DNA of 56,920 nt, taken from positions 1 to 56,920 of the forward strand of contig JAAEOA010000053.1 of the NCBI GenBank assembly GCA_024223715.1, given 5' to 3'. Positions 1 through 9,049 of this stretch are shown here, piece after piece (the stretch's first letter is position 1; each line of letters starts with the position of its first letter). The notes beneath the pieces were generated by a model. The model saw only the letters and a program-made list of their open reading frames with translations. It was not told where the DNA came from and did no database searches. The position numbers were made by a program, and so were the translations under genes. The stretch is from a bacterium. GTDB taxonomy: Bacteria; Krumholzibacteriota; Krumholzibacteriia; LZORAL124-64-63.

Positions 1-138
1 TGTAAAAAGCTTACACATGAAACTCTACCTGAACGAAGAAAGGTTATTGTTAGTTCGATAAACCTTTTTGACAGTTAGAAAGAACGAAATCACGAACTTG
101 TGTATGTTGTATCCGGTGTTAACCAAGCAAAGCGTTTT

Positions 139-330
139 TTATGAAATCATTTCTGGAGAGTGCTTCTCATCGCCCTGGTGACCAGGCATCTCTGCCTCGA
201 GAGCACGCTCAAGGTTCCGATTTTGAAACTCCTTAAGGAATTCTGGGTAATTCAACAGATCTTCAGCAGTGGTGTCCTCAGTTAGGGAGTCAATTGCTTT
301 ATCAATTGAATATTTTTTCTTCTTGTCCAT
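139..330 (-). pseudogene. IS256-family (Mutator) transposase, N-terminal remnant
   Basis: A 63-residue open frame resembles only the N-terminal part of IS256/Mutator transposases. It has an EDLL segment followed by LERALEAEM, GHQGDEKH and P, matching the family pattern ERALEAE(L/M)-x-x-H-x-G-x-EKH-x-P. Full family members are about 400 residues and carry a DDE core; here the frame stops right after the EKH motif and the 138 bases left of it do not continue the protein. It starts 29 bases downstream of the beta-helix gene on the same strand. I read it as a decayed insertion-sequence fragment; the rest of an element could lie beyond the window edge. Family assignment rests on this one motif. 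Confidence 0.6.
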
Positions 331-359
331 GGTATCCCCCTTTGGAGATTATTCACTCA

Positions 360-2777
360 TCACTTCATCAAAACCATTCGACCAGTACGACTTTCAGAAC
401 CCACCTTCAGCCTATACAAATAGACCCCCGAAGCCGCCTCCTGGCCACTCTCGTCCTGACCAAACCACACAGCTTCATGACGACCGGCCACTTCAGTTTC
501 CCCCGACCGAATGCGTTTGACCAAGCGTCCGTTCAGGTCATAAACAGCCAACTCAACCCTGGAGTCTCCTGGTAATTCATAACTGATTGTTGTCCTCGGA
601 TTAAACGGATTGGGATACGCAGGATGCAACTCCATTGCCAAGGGAATTTCCATTCTTTCAACTCCCGAAACACCCGCTTCCATATCCGACTGCCGCCTCG
701 GTGACAACCCCATCTCGCCATCAAAATTGAAACATGGGCTCTTCACCGACCAAGCGCTCCCTTCAGTAACTTCACCAAAAGAAACACCGGTGTAGTTTTC
801 CCGGTTCACAATGATTTGATTAATTCCGTCATCTAGGAAAAATGAATTCGTGTTCACGTTTACGGCCGTCCCACCAACCTGAACAAAAGCCCCAATGTGC
901 CGGGAATCGCTCAGGAATTCAGAAACGCTGTATTGGGTTGGAACAGTTTCAATTCCAACCTCCAAAAGAGACCAGCTGTAATTTCCGATATATAACTCTC
1001 TTGCGTAAGACCACAAAGGACCGGACAACCGAATCCGATCGCCTTCGTTAATTCCAACCGGCCATTCGAAAGTATGAAAATTTATGCCCCCGGTGTCATC
1101 CTGAAGGTAGCCGCCTCCTGCCGGACTGTAGGTGCCAGGAGCCGAATAAACTACACCCTCAACTGTAATGTGCTGGTTTTGGTATGGTGTGTCAGGATAT
1201 AAATCTTCGTCGTATTGTTGAATTTCCTGACAGGTCAGAAAAACACTTTCACAGCCAATTCCCAAGGCTCCTATTTGGCCACACACAGGATTGTTTTCTT
1301 CCGCACAGAGGGAGCTTGAATACAATTCATAGTTATTGTTTTCCTGATCACAGAATTGCGGGCTGGTATGCAGATTTCCATTGAGGTTTTGCTGTGAGGC
1401 TATTTCTCCAATCCAATCACCGGCAGAGTTTCCAAAAACATCAACACAGGAAAGAACGACCTGATCATCCACAATACCGGCTTGTTCAAAAGCAATGCCT
1501 GTATTTTCACAGACAATTGAATTTTCTGCCGTTAAATATGATCCAATCACCAAATCATAGATAATTCCACCATTCAAATTTCCGAAAAATGTAGAAGAAC
1601 TGATAGCAATATCTGGCACAGAATTTTCGCCGTTGTCTCCGGTTATTACCTGAAAACCATACCCTGAATTTTTTGAAATGATGGAATTTTCAATACTGAA
1701 AACACCAGTCCCAACCACATCCAGATATATCCCTGGACCGGAGTTTTCAATAATTTCTGAACTCTGTATTCTCCCATTTATAACATTGAACCCACGGGTA
1801 TTTATTCCAGCACCTCCGTTGCCTTCAATTTCGCAGCCATCGACAATCAAGTTGAATCCATTGTTGGTTCGATGATCAACGCCGTTGTTGATATTTAACG
1901 AGATGGTGCAATTGACCAGTTCTAAATAATCAGCCACATAAAGCCCATGCCCTATGTTCCCAATGAATTCACATCCTGAAAAACTATTGTGCCCCGTGCC
2001 CCAATTAAAAGCACTTACACCATTTCCCCCATTATCAATAAATTTTGAATTTACAACAGGCCCGCCAAAACCAGTTACGTACCAATCCAGATTTGCACCT
2101 GAAAAACTATTCCCCTCAAATGTGCAGTTTGAAATTAACGACCAACTGAACCCGCTTTGAAAACCACACTCTTCATTAAATGAAATATTGCACCCCTCCA
2201 AGCGAAGTGTGCTTACGAAGTCATTGTAATAAGACGCAATCCCGGTACAGGAATTATTCATCACCTGGCAATTGGTCATTCTCAACGCCGAGCCAACATA
2301 ATCAGGATTTCCCTGCATGTGGGGGCCCGGCCCCACCATTATTGCAGCAAATGTCGGCGCCGCAGCCCGGCAGCCGGTAATGGTGATTCCACTGATTTCC
2401 GTTTCCACAGATTCACCACTATGGCACCAGAATCCGAAATGAGGTTCAGAGGGTGTACTTTGAGCGTCGATCACACATTCTTCAGGATTGCTCGATTGAG
2501 ATTGCAGAAACAATGTTTTTCCAAGTAAGTCTAAATCTCTGTTTCCTTCCCCCTGAAAGGTTCCGTTGCCCAGAACTATTTCCGAATATGGGGCTGCCGC
2601 ATTGATGGCGTCCTGTATTGTGGGAAAATCTCCAGATCCATCCGGGTTTACGAGATAGGTATCAAAGGCCATTGCTGATTTTGCAATGAAGACAAAAAAC
2701 ATAATTAAAATGATAAGTGAGAAAGTTGGTTGCCTGGATGTTGAATGATGGCATTGGGTTGAAATTGTGGTTCGCAT
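360..2777 (-). CDS. Secreted parallel beta-helix protein with OB-like domain and T9SS type A/FlgD-like C-terminal domain
   Basis: An 805-residue exoprotein. The ATG at 2777 is preferred over the longer frame because AGGAGGGG lies just upstream and the protein then begins with a signal peptide (hydrophobic core about residues 18-36, ending AKSAMA). Residues about 40-510 are Asn/Gly-rich short repeats (N-x-I/F, GNGG, SGxG) of the right-handed beta-helix type used by carbohydrate-active or surface proteins. Residues about 530-700 (ITVEGVV, GGYLQDDTGGI, GDRIRLSG) resemble an OB-fold domain. The last 80 residues (NPFNPRTTISYELP ... SGVYLYRL ... GRMVLMK) match the FlgD-Ig/T9SS type A sorting domain common in FCB bacteria, so export through T9SS and surface attachment or release is inferred. 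No catalytic residues are recognised and the ligand is unknown. Confidence 0.8.
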   Translation of the reverse strand: MRTTISTQCHHSTSRQPTFSLIILIMFFVFIAKSAMAFDTYLVNPDGSGDFPTIQDAINAAAPYSEIVLGNGTFQGEGNRDLDLLGKTLFLQSQSSNPEECVIDAQSTPSEPHFGFWCHSGESVETEISGITITGCRAAAPTFAAIMVGPGPHMQGNPDYVGSALRMTNCQVMNNSCTGIASYYNDFVSTLRLEGCNISFNEECGFQSGFSWSLISNCTFEGNSFSGANLDWYVTGFGGPVVNSKFIDNGGNGVSAFNWGTGHNSFSGCEFIGNIGHGLYVADYLELVNCTISLNINNGVDHRTNNGFNLIVDGCEIEGNGGAGINTRGFNVINGRIQSSEIIENSGPGIYLDVVGTGVFSIENSIISKNSGYGFQVITGDNGENSVPDIAISSSTFFGNLNGGIIYDLVIGSYLTAENSIVCENTGIAFEQAGIVDDQVVLSCVDVFGNSAGDWIGEIASQQNLNGNLHTSPQFCDQENNNYELYSSSLCAEENNPVCGQIGALGIGCESVFLTCQEIQQYDEDLYPDTPYQNQHITVEGVVYSAPGTYSPAGGGYLQDDTGGINFHTFEWPVGINEGDRIRLSGPLWSYARELYIGNYSWSLLEVGIETVPTQYSVSEFLSDSRHIGAFVQVGGTAVNVNTNSFFLDDGINQIIVNRENYTGVSFGEVTEGSAWSVKSPCFNFDGEMGLSPRRQSDMEAGVSGVERMEIPLAMELHPAYPNPFNPRTTISYELPGDSRVELAVYDLNGRLVKRIRSGETEVAGRHEAVWFGQDESGQEAASGVYLYRLKVGSESRTGRMVLMK

Positions 2778-3009
2778 TGTTCCCCTCCTGAGACCAAGTC
2801 TGAAATCGCCAGAACCTGCGCAGGTGATGAACCGTGTTGTGCAAAAGAAATTCATTTTTAGATGAATTTCTGTCCGAATTGAACAAGCCCGGATGTGGGT
2901 GTCGCTCTATCGCCCCTATCAAACACTGTACAAAAGCCGGGCCGCAACGGCCATCTGAAATTTGAATTCTTTTCCGGGAAATTCATTCTGATTTGGTATA
3001 TGATTTACC

Positions 3010-3708
3010 TTAACCCAAAAACCCAAAGAGCCTCCACAGCCTCTCAAACTCTCGCCCATGCGGTCCCACCAACCGCTCATCATCCGAAACAATAATATTC
3101 TCATAATTCCGCTTCCAACCGGCATGCGTCCAATTGGTACTCCCGGAAACCAAAGCCCTGCCATCAAAAACAGCAAACTTATGATGCATGTGCTGCTCAC
3201 TGGAATCAACCTTCACCAGGATGCCGTTTTCTTTCAACTTCCGGCTGTCGTTTCCATAAGAATCATCAACTTTTTCGTCATCAGTTATTACTCTAATTAT
3301 TACACCACGGTCTTTTTTTGCTCGAATTAATGCATCATAATATTCATCTTCAGTAATATTAAAAACACAAATATCAATACTCTTTTTAGTAATATTTATT
3401 TGGTGCAAAATTTCCGTCCTGATGGTTTTGTCCGGACCAAAAAAAACCTCCAGTTTCGATGATGTTTTTTTCTCCCGAGGCTCCACAGACTTGAGTGTTT
3501 CCTGAACCCAGGTTAACACCTCTTTGGAGTTGTGCTCTCGCAGATTTTCTTCAGCAACCCGAAAAACCATGCTTCGCATTTTGGCCAATTCATTTTCATC
3601 GGGATCAATTTCGTTCAGATAATTTTTTAAATTTGAAGATTCTTTTCGTGTCAGTTTTCCATCATTCAGGGTCTCTCTCAATAGCCCATCAAATACCTTT
3701 GATTCCAT
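3010..3708 (-). CDS. Phospholipase D-like protein with a single HKD motif
   Basis: A 232-residue protein without a signal peptide, probably cytoplasmic. The C-terminal half is a PLDc_2 domain: FFGPDKTIRTEILHQI, a strand-helix run ending IDICVFNITED, and one catalytic HKD motif, HHKFAVFDGRALVSGSTNWT (H-x-K-x4-D-x6-GSxN). Single-motif members of this family (bacterial Nuc endonuclease, Zucchini/PLD6) act as dimers, each chain giving one half of the active site, on nucleic acid or phospholipid. The N-terminal 60 residues are helical and acidic and resemble TerB-like or other small helical domains only loosely. The ATG at 3708 has AGAGGTG four bases upstream. The gene follows the envelope operon with a 37-base gap. 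The substrate cannot be told from sequence. Confidence 0.8.
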   Translation of the reverse strand: MESKVFDGLLRETLNDGKLTRKESSNLKNYLNEIDPDENELAKMRSMVFRVAEENLREHNSKEVLTWVQETLKSVEPREKKTSSKLEVFFGPDKTIRTEILHQINITKKSIDICVFNITEDEYYDALIRAKKDRGVIIRVITDDEKVDDSYGNDSRKLKENGILVKVDSSEQHMHHKFAVFDGRALVSGSTNWTHAGWKRNYENIIVSDDERLVGPHGREFERLWRLFGFLG

Positions 3709-3745
3709 CAGGCACCTCTTTTTTCATGTCAGATATTTTCCGCCC

Positions 3746-4777
3746 CTATTCCCCTCCCCCAACATAAACAGTATCCACCCGACTATCCTTAACCACCATC
3801 AAATCCACATAACTCCGATAAGCCGTCACCAACGTATCCTTAACCGAAACCGTCAGCAAATCATTCCGTCCATCCCCGTCCCCATTCCCCAAAAACTCAA
3901 ACCCCAAATCGGTCCCGTCATAACCCCAAAACTCAATCGTCGTCGTACTATCATCTCTCGCAAAATACATCTCCATAATCCCGCGCCCATATTGCTTGTC
4001 CACAGCCCGGTGCACATCTCCCCAAATCCCACGCAAAGCCTGGTCCTCTTCCTCTTCCTTGGTCATTTCCGGCCGAGGCGCCTCCCAGTCAAAATACGCT
4101 GGCGGTTCCAGTGACGAGACCAAAGCATCCATCCACCCGGTTTCCCGGTGAAAAGCCCGATACCTCAGTAACTGCGAGTTTTCCCATCCCGCTGCCGAAT
4201 CCAGAAAATCTACATCCAACGCATCCAGGATGTAGCTATTGCCCGAAGGATGAACCACCATCAAATCGCCATTGCTAAATCCGGAGCGACTGAAATCATA
4301 AATCTCAATAAACTTAACCGAGTCCGGGTGAACTTCATTATAAGCACAACAATCGAACAAATAGTTCAGCGCATTGCGGTCGCTAATGATCACTCGCGGA
4401 ATCACGGGCCGTGTCAGGCTCACTGAATCGGACTCCACCGTGCCATCAAATCCAGCCGTGCCCACATATCTGGTGTAATCTTCCCGACTGATAGGACCAG
4501 CCGCACGCTGGACCGCCGGTGCCTGAGTGGACCCACCACTTTCAATGCCCGAATCCAAATGTTCCCGTGCCATTTTTTGGAGTTCCTGAAGGTAATCTGG
4601 CAAAGGCTCTGCTGGAATATCTGCTGGATTAGCTGCTGGATTAGCTGCTGGATTAGCTACGGAATTACCCGCGGGATTATCCCCCGTCCCTTCATCCTGA
4701 CCCAACACCAAACCTGTGACGCTCAAAAAGATCACCAAAAGGCCCAGCTTCAACCATTTCCTCTTGAAGGCTTTCAT
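3746..4777 (-). CDS. Periplasmic protein of unknown function, last gene of the Exb/PorP operon
   Basis: A 343-residue protein with a Sec signal peptide (MKAFKRKWLK, then a hydrophobic core ending GLVLG). The mature protein opens with a low-complexity N-P-A-A repeat, visible in the DNA as 12-base units near 4621-4657. A globular region follows (about residues 95-343) that includes GYDGTDLGFEFLGNGDGDGR, an Asp/Gly-rich loop that could bind calcium. I recognise no family. The start overlaps the stop of the preceding lipoprotein gene by four bases (ATGA type), so it is translationally coupled and is the eighth and last gene of the operon. A periplasmic accessory role in that envelope machine is inferred from position only. 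Confidence 0.75.
   Translation of the reverse strand: MKAFKRKWLKLGLLVIFLSVTGLVLGQDEGTGDNPAGNSVANPAANPAANPADIPAEPLPDYLQELQKMAREHLDSGIESGGSTQAPAVQRAAGPISREDYTRYVGTAGFDGTVESDSVSLTRPVIPRVIISDRNALNYLFDCCAYNEVHPDSVKFIEIYDFSRSGFSNGDLMVVHPSGNSYILDALDVDFLDSAAGWENSQLLRYRAFHRETGWMDALVSSLEPPAYFDWEAPRPEMTKEEEEDQALRGIWGDVHRAVDKQYGRGIMEMYFARDDSTTTIEFWGYDGTDLGFEFLGNGDGDGRNDLLTVSVKDTLVTAYRSYVDLMVVKDSRVDTVYVGGGE
4622..4657. repeat. 12-bp in-frame tandem repeat (three copies)
   Basis: Three copies of a 12-base unit (tgctggattagc register) follow each other, with a degenerate fourth copy just before. They encode Asn-Pro-Ala-Ala units after the signal peptide of the 3746-4777 protein. Such repeats change copy number by slippage and give a variable-length linker. 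Confidence 0.75.
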
Positions 4778-7485
4778 GGTGAAACCCCCGCCGACTGATC
4801 CATCAACCCACGCAGGGTCGCCGCCTCATTCCTCGCTTTAACCGCCTCCTGGAACATACCCAAATCACCGGCCAAAGTCTGGCGCAACTCATACATCGCC
4901 ACCAGAGTTTCGAGGTCAAAATTCGTTGGGTCATCGCCAATAACGCGCAAAGCTTCATTAATTGACGCGCGCACCAAGCCGAGGGCTCCGCGTTTATTGC
5001 CATCAGCCAAAACCGACGCGGCGCTGTAGCGAGCCGTGGCCACCGTTTTTAAATCAGTGGCGTATTGTTCAGCAACACCCAGGAAACAATAAAAAGCCTC
5101 CTGCGACTTGCCTTCCTGCTGATAGAACGTACCCCGGTTGTATAAGAATACCGGATAAACCGCTGTAATCGTTGAATCGATGCGGCCCACTTCCGGGTTG
5201 TTATTGGGCAGGCGGTCTAAATCTTTCAACAAAGCGTGCATGCGGCCCAAGCCGGCATCGTAGTCTTCGACCTTCAAAAATTCTGTCGCCCCAACCGACC
5301 AATCGACCTGGCGACGAGCGCCAAGAGTGCGGGTTGAGCGGCTAACCGCCAGCAGGGAGTCACGTTTGGCTAATGCAGCCAAAGCGGTGGTATCCGGCAT
5401 CTGATTTACGGCGCTGAAACGCTGACGCAATTCCAGATTTCCATCATCCCAACTCCAGTGTTGCAGCAAATTGCCGGCAGTCACTGCGTCCAGGTTTTCA
5501 CTCAACATTGCCTGGCGACTGTACCGGTATAAGAAGTCATCGCCGTCAAAAGTTTCAAAAGCCAGGCGCTTGCGCAGGACATCAATATTCAACATCCAAC
5601 GGCGCACATCGCTGTCCACAATAGCGGCACCCAGTTTGCCCAAATCATCGCGGGCGCGGATTACAAATCGACGATAATACCAGCGCCCATCTTCGGGCAT
5701 CAGCATCGCAGCCCGGGCCACTGGTGAACTTCCTTGGCCACCGGAAATGGTTGCCCCCGCAACGTTTTTATTTTCCCCGTCCCCAGACAACAAAGCCTGT
5801 GTCTCGTCCATATCCGCATCAAAGTTGTAACGCTTCAAGAGCACATCTTCGCACTCATCCAACCACAAGGACGCAGCCGCTCGCGACTCTGCCGCCGTAT
5901 TCTGCCTATCGGCCTGAGCCCAGGCCTCCAAAGAACGGCTCCACTCCAAGCTGGCCATCTGGTAATACCAGGTGTGCTGTCCAGGCTGACTTTCAGTCAT
6001 CACTTTATAACCATCAATCGCGGCGTCATAGTCTTCAGCCGTTCCCAAAACCCTGGCCCGATTATACAAATCGGCCGCCAACGCTGCCGAAACAGCCTGG
6101 CTCAACCGGTCATGCTCGCCCACTTTTTTCAAATGAGCCCGCCGCAATTCCAGCAGCCGGTCCGACGACTGTCGATACGTGCGCAGTAAATCTTCGCGCT
6201 CACGAATTTCCGCCGTACCGCCCGCACGGTCCACCATCGCTTCGAGCGACGCGTACAGCTGCTCACGTTCTTCTTTCACGTCAGCAACCTGACCCAAACG
6301 ACCCTTCCAGTAACTGGCCGCCAATCGCCCATAGGCCCCATTCAAATTGCGGTTGCGTTCTTTCAAATCCACCAGAGCGGTCTGAACTTTTTTCACAAAC
6401 TCTTCAGCCTTGCGACGACTTTCCAATTCCGTTTGGAAGGTGGACGCACTGTCCATTTCCGCTGCCCTGGCCGAAGCCAAAGTGGCCAAATATCCCAGAT
6501 CTTTTTCCATCTGCTGCAGCAGGTCTGTCATACGCCGGGAATTGTACGGATCGGCCGGATTAGCCAAATCCAGACTTCCTGTTTCTTCGAACTGAACCCA
6601 ACGGGCCTCAAACCCAAGCAAAGCTGAACGACGGCTTTCCAAATTTCCCTGCAAACCACGCAACGACTCACTGGACAGCGCACCGGCGGAAATATTCCGC
6701 GACGCCCGTCCCATTTCATTAATCACCTGATCCAAATCAGCACTGAATTCCTGCACCAGCCGACTGACCGATTGCTGAGTGCGAGCCGAATCAGCCGTCA
6801 TGGACGCTGTGCCCAATTCAGACTGCAGGCCCACCAGTTTGTCGCGCAAATCCACACTTCGCTGACTGAACCCCAGCACCGCAACCTTCACCTCGCGCGA
6901 CTGCACCTGACGCGCCGGATCCGAACTGTCCCAATCCATTGCAGTGCCCATGGAGTCAGCCGTTACAACCATGCGGTCCAAATCGCGCACCGTTTCATCG
7001 AGGCCCAAAACCAGGGCCGCGCCGTGATCGTTTTCCGCCATACCGCGCAAAATCAAATGCCCCACGGCCTGACTGTCTGCTGCGCTCAAGGCAAACTTTT
7101 CATCGCCCGTGGCGGCCAGCTGAATAAAGCGAGCCACTGCCGCCAACGTATCGACTACCTGTTCGGTAAATTCTATGGCCTGGGTTTCCAGCTCCAGGGT
7201 TTCCAGGGTATCGGCATTTAGTACCGCGCCGTATGAATTGCCAGCTGCAATTACAAAAGAAGTATCCAATCCGACAGGCACAAAAGGAGGCGGTGGGGGT
7301 TCGGCCTCAATAACAGCCTGAGTATCAAGAACTGCAATAACCGGTTCCTGAATCGGGTTTTCGGTCTCTACTTCCGGAGCCGAGCCAGAGCACCCGTACA
7401 ACGTCAATCCGAGCAGCAACATCAGCCATATCGGTATTACCGGTAACAGGTTTTTATGTCTTCTTCGCGCGTGCAAGGTCATCAC
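4774..7485 (-). CDS. Large helical/TPR-type outer-membrane lipoprotein of the Exb/PorP operon
   Basis: A 903-residue protein. Its N terminus is a lipoprotein signal: basic LHARRRHK, a hydrophobic stretch, then the lipobox LYGC with Cys32 as the lipidation site. An acidic/proline segment (about 34-75) leads into long amphipathic helices and predicted coiled coil (about 90-470), then helical repeats of TPR character (about 480-560 and 790-890; for example the ALAADLYNRARVLGTAEDYDAAIDGYK-like segment). It starts by overlapping the stop of the upstream gene (TGATG) and ends overlapping the next start. Large TPR lipoproteins often act as scaffolds in T9SS/gliding and Tol-type machines; the same role is inferred here. 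No enzymatic motif is seen. Confidence 0.78.
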   Translation of the reverse strand: MMTLHARRRHKNLLPVIPIWLMLLLGLTLYGCSGSAPEVETENPIQEPVIAVLDTQAVIEAEPPPPPFVPVGLDTSFVIAAGNSYGAVLNADTLETLELETQAIEFTEQVVDTLAAVARFIQLAATGDEKFALSAADSQAVGHLILRGMAENDHGAALVLGLDETVRDLDRMVVTADSMGTAMDWDSSDPARQVQSREVKVAVLGFSQRSVDLRDKLVGLQSELGTASMTADSARTQQSVSRLVQEFSADLDQVINEMGRASRNISAGALSSESLRGLQGNLESRRSALLGFEARWVQFEETGSLDLANPADPYNSRRMTDLLQQMEKDLGYLATLASARAAEMDSASTFQTELESRRKAEEFVKKVQTALVDLKERNRNLNGAYGRLAASYWKGRLGQVADVKEEREQLYASLEAMVDRAGGTAEIREREDLLRTYRQSSDRLLELRRAHLKKVGEHDRLSQAVSAALAADLYNRARVLGTAEDYDAAIDGYKVMTESQPGQHTWYYQMASLEWSRSLEAWAQADRQNTAAESRAAASLWLDECEDVLLKRYNFDADMDETQALLSGDGENKNVAGATISGGQGSSPVARAAMLMPEDGRWYYRRFVIRARDDLGKLGAAIVDSDVRRWMLNIDVLRKRLAFETFDGDDFLYRYSRQAMLSENLDAVTAGNLLQHWSWDDGNLELRQRFSAVNQMPDTTALAALAKRDSLLAVSRSTRTLGARRQVDWSVGATEFLKVEDYDAGLGRMHALLKDLDRLPNNNPEVGRIDSTITAVYPVFLYNRGTFYQQEGKSQEAFYCFLGVAEQYATDLKTVATARYSAASVLADGNKRGALGLVRASINEALRVIGDDPTNFDLETLVAMYELRQTLAGDLGMFQEAVKARNEAATLRGLMDQSAGVSP

Positions 7486-8576
7486 TCCTGTCCCTTGATT
7501 TCAAGCCAGTCGAGCACTAGTTGGAACATATCGGGCACCTCGGCCGGAATTGCGGACACAGACTCCAGGGCCACTTCAATAACGCCACCGGGAGCAAAAG
7601 GATCGTCTTCGGGAGGCGGTCCGCGGAATACACGGCCAGCCTTCACATGATTGGCTTCCAGATAAAAATCGGGTAAATCGATTCGAAAGGCCTGGTTTCC
7701 CAGGACCACCAGAATGCGCAGCAAATTGTTTTGAGTGCGATGCAGGAAATAGAATTCGTAGAGCTTTCCGTTTTCATCAACCACCGAGCCGGTGCTGGTG
7801 CGGTCAGCTTTTTGACGACTGAAGTCCAGGGCCTCGGCAACCGCCGGAGGCAGTGTTCGCGGGTGCCCCAGAATCCAACCCGTAAGATCCAATTTTTCCT
7901 GGCTGGCTGGTTTGTTCAGGCCCACGCCTTCGCCTGCCTGACGTTGACTTCGATTTATTACCACAGCTTGCTGTTCACTATCTCCAGCTTCAATGTCGCC
8001 GCTTTTGTCCTTACCCAAAGCCGCACCGCCAGGCTGGTTTTCAGCCGCACTGTCAGTTGCCGGTTGAACCGGGCCGCCACTGGTGGCCGTGCGCATGGAT
8101 GCATCCAGATCATCGTTTTCGGAACGGTCAACAACCTGAGAACTCGGATCGTTCAGGGCCACGCCGGGCAAATCGACGGTGGGGGTGTCGTTTTTGATGG
8201 CAGCCGAGGCGTCCGGTGTTTCACTCATGGCGATTTCCGTATTTACCGGCTCACGCACCGGTTCAATTTCCGGAATGTCCTGAGTAGGTTCCGGAATAGT
8301 AAAAAGCTCCAGTTCGTTGGATTCGAATTCCTGGAACGTGGTTTCAAACGGCGTAGCCGAAGCGGCCATATCGTCGAAGGAAATTTCTTCTTCTTTTTCA
8401 ACCACGGGTGGGGTCAGAATTTTCTCGATGAACGGTGCCGTCTGCGGAGCAATGTTGTAGGTAATGGTGCCCAGGAGAATTATCGCCAACAACAGAGGCA
8501 GCACAGCCATGCTACCGACCCAGGAGGAGGCCTTGTTATCGAGGATTCTTTCCATGGTGTCTTTACTGAGTATCAT
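7482..8576 (-). CDS. Single-pass inner-membrane protein with long periplasmic linker (TonB/PorM-like position)
   Basis: A 364-residue protein with one N-terminal transmembrane helix (about residues 20-42) after a short cytoplasmic segment. A long acidic/proline-rich periplasmic stretch follows (residues about 50-250, with runs of EEEIS, EPTQDIPEIEP) and then a compact C-terminal domain (about 255-364). This is the architecture of TonB or GldM/PorM, which reach from an ExbB-ExbD or GldL motor towards the outer membrane, but the C-terminal domain lacks the TonB YP...G pattern. It starts by TAATG overlap with the exbD-like gene, the position tonB usually takes in exbBD-tonB operons. I infer that it transmits motor energy to the PorP-like barrel. 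The name TonB-like is by layout, not homology. Confidence 0.72.
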   Translation of the reverse strand: MILSKDTMERILDNKASSWVGSMAVLPLLLAIILLGTITYNIAPQTAPFIEKILTPPVVEKEEEISFDDMAASATPFETTFQEFESNELELFTIPEPTQDIPEIEPVREPVNTEIAMSETPDASAAIKNDTPTVDLPGVALNDPSSQVVDRSENDDLDASMRTATSGGPVQPATDSAAENQPGGAALGKDKSGDIEAGDSEQQAVVINRSQRQAGEGVGLNKPASQEKLDLTGWILGHPRTLPPAVAEALDFSRQKADRTSTGSVVDENGKLYEFYFLHRTQNNLLRILVVLGNQAFRIDLPDFYLEANHVKAGRVFRGPPPEDDPFAPGGVIEVALESVSAIPAEVPDMFQLVLDWLEIKGQE

Positions 8577-9034
8577 TATCCTTCACCATCTGTTTCAGGC
8601 TCCACCATCTGGAAACAGGTTAACGATTTTTGCATACCCAGGTCTTTGCAAACATCGAGCATGTCCACCGTAAACTGCGTGGGCGAATTGAACTCCGCCT
8701 GAATGGCCACCGGTATTTTTCCTGGATTCGATTCTTCAATCAAAGCCTTCAACTCATTGTATTTGGCCCGGGCAAAACTTTTGTCCGTATTGTCCAAGGG
8801 CATAGTTACCTGATAGTCACTGTCCAGCCAACCGCACTGAATGCGGCCATCCTGACGAATGAAAACGTCGAACACTTCCTTGTCGGCGCGCACAACCGGG
8901 CTTTCGCCTTTGCTATGAGGCAAAGGAATATCCACCTGCTGCTGAATTTTACTGATCATCAGAAAGCCGAACAGGACAATGAGAACCACGTCCACCAGTC
9001 GGATGATCATGCCATTACTTTTATGCTTATGCAT
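8576..9034 (-). CDS. ExbD/TolR-family proton-channel subunit
   Basis: A 152-residue protein with a short basic cytoplasmic N terminus (MHKHK), one transmembrane helix (about 11-28) carrying Asp15 within IRLVDVVLIVLFGFLM, and a periplasmic domain. An acidic residue at this place in the helix is the conserved proton-carrying Asp of ExbD and TolR. ExbD/TolR dimerises inside an ExbB/TolQ pentamer and uses the proton motive force to move partner proteins. The gene has AAAGGA upstream of its ATG, lies 15 bases after the MotA/TolQ/ExbB gene and overlaps the next start (TAATG), so the motor is encoded as a unit. The periplasmic domain is divergent from canonical ExbD. Confidence 0.85.
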   Translation of the reverse strand: MHKHKSNGMIIRLVDVVLIVLFGFLMISKIQQQVDIPLPHSKGESPVVRADKEVFDVFIRQDGRIQCGWLDSDYQVTMPLDNTDKSFARAKYNELKALIEESNPGKIPVAIQAEFNSPTQFTVDMLDVCKDLGMQKSLTCFQMVEPETDGEG

Positions 9035-9049
9035 GACGTTCGCTTTCCT

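Noticed and set aside
1..17. Palindrome TGTAA-AAAGC-TTACA at the window edge
   Set aside because: Could be an insertion-sequence end or operator, but it is short, at the cut edge, and without a second copy in view.
7482..8576. Naming the 364-residue protein TonB
   Set aside because: Only the membrane-anchor layout and gene order agree; the C-terminal domain lacks the TonB motif, which is clear in the separate gene at 17771-18415.
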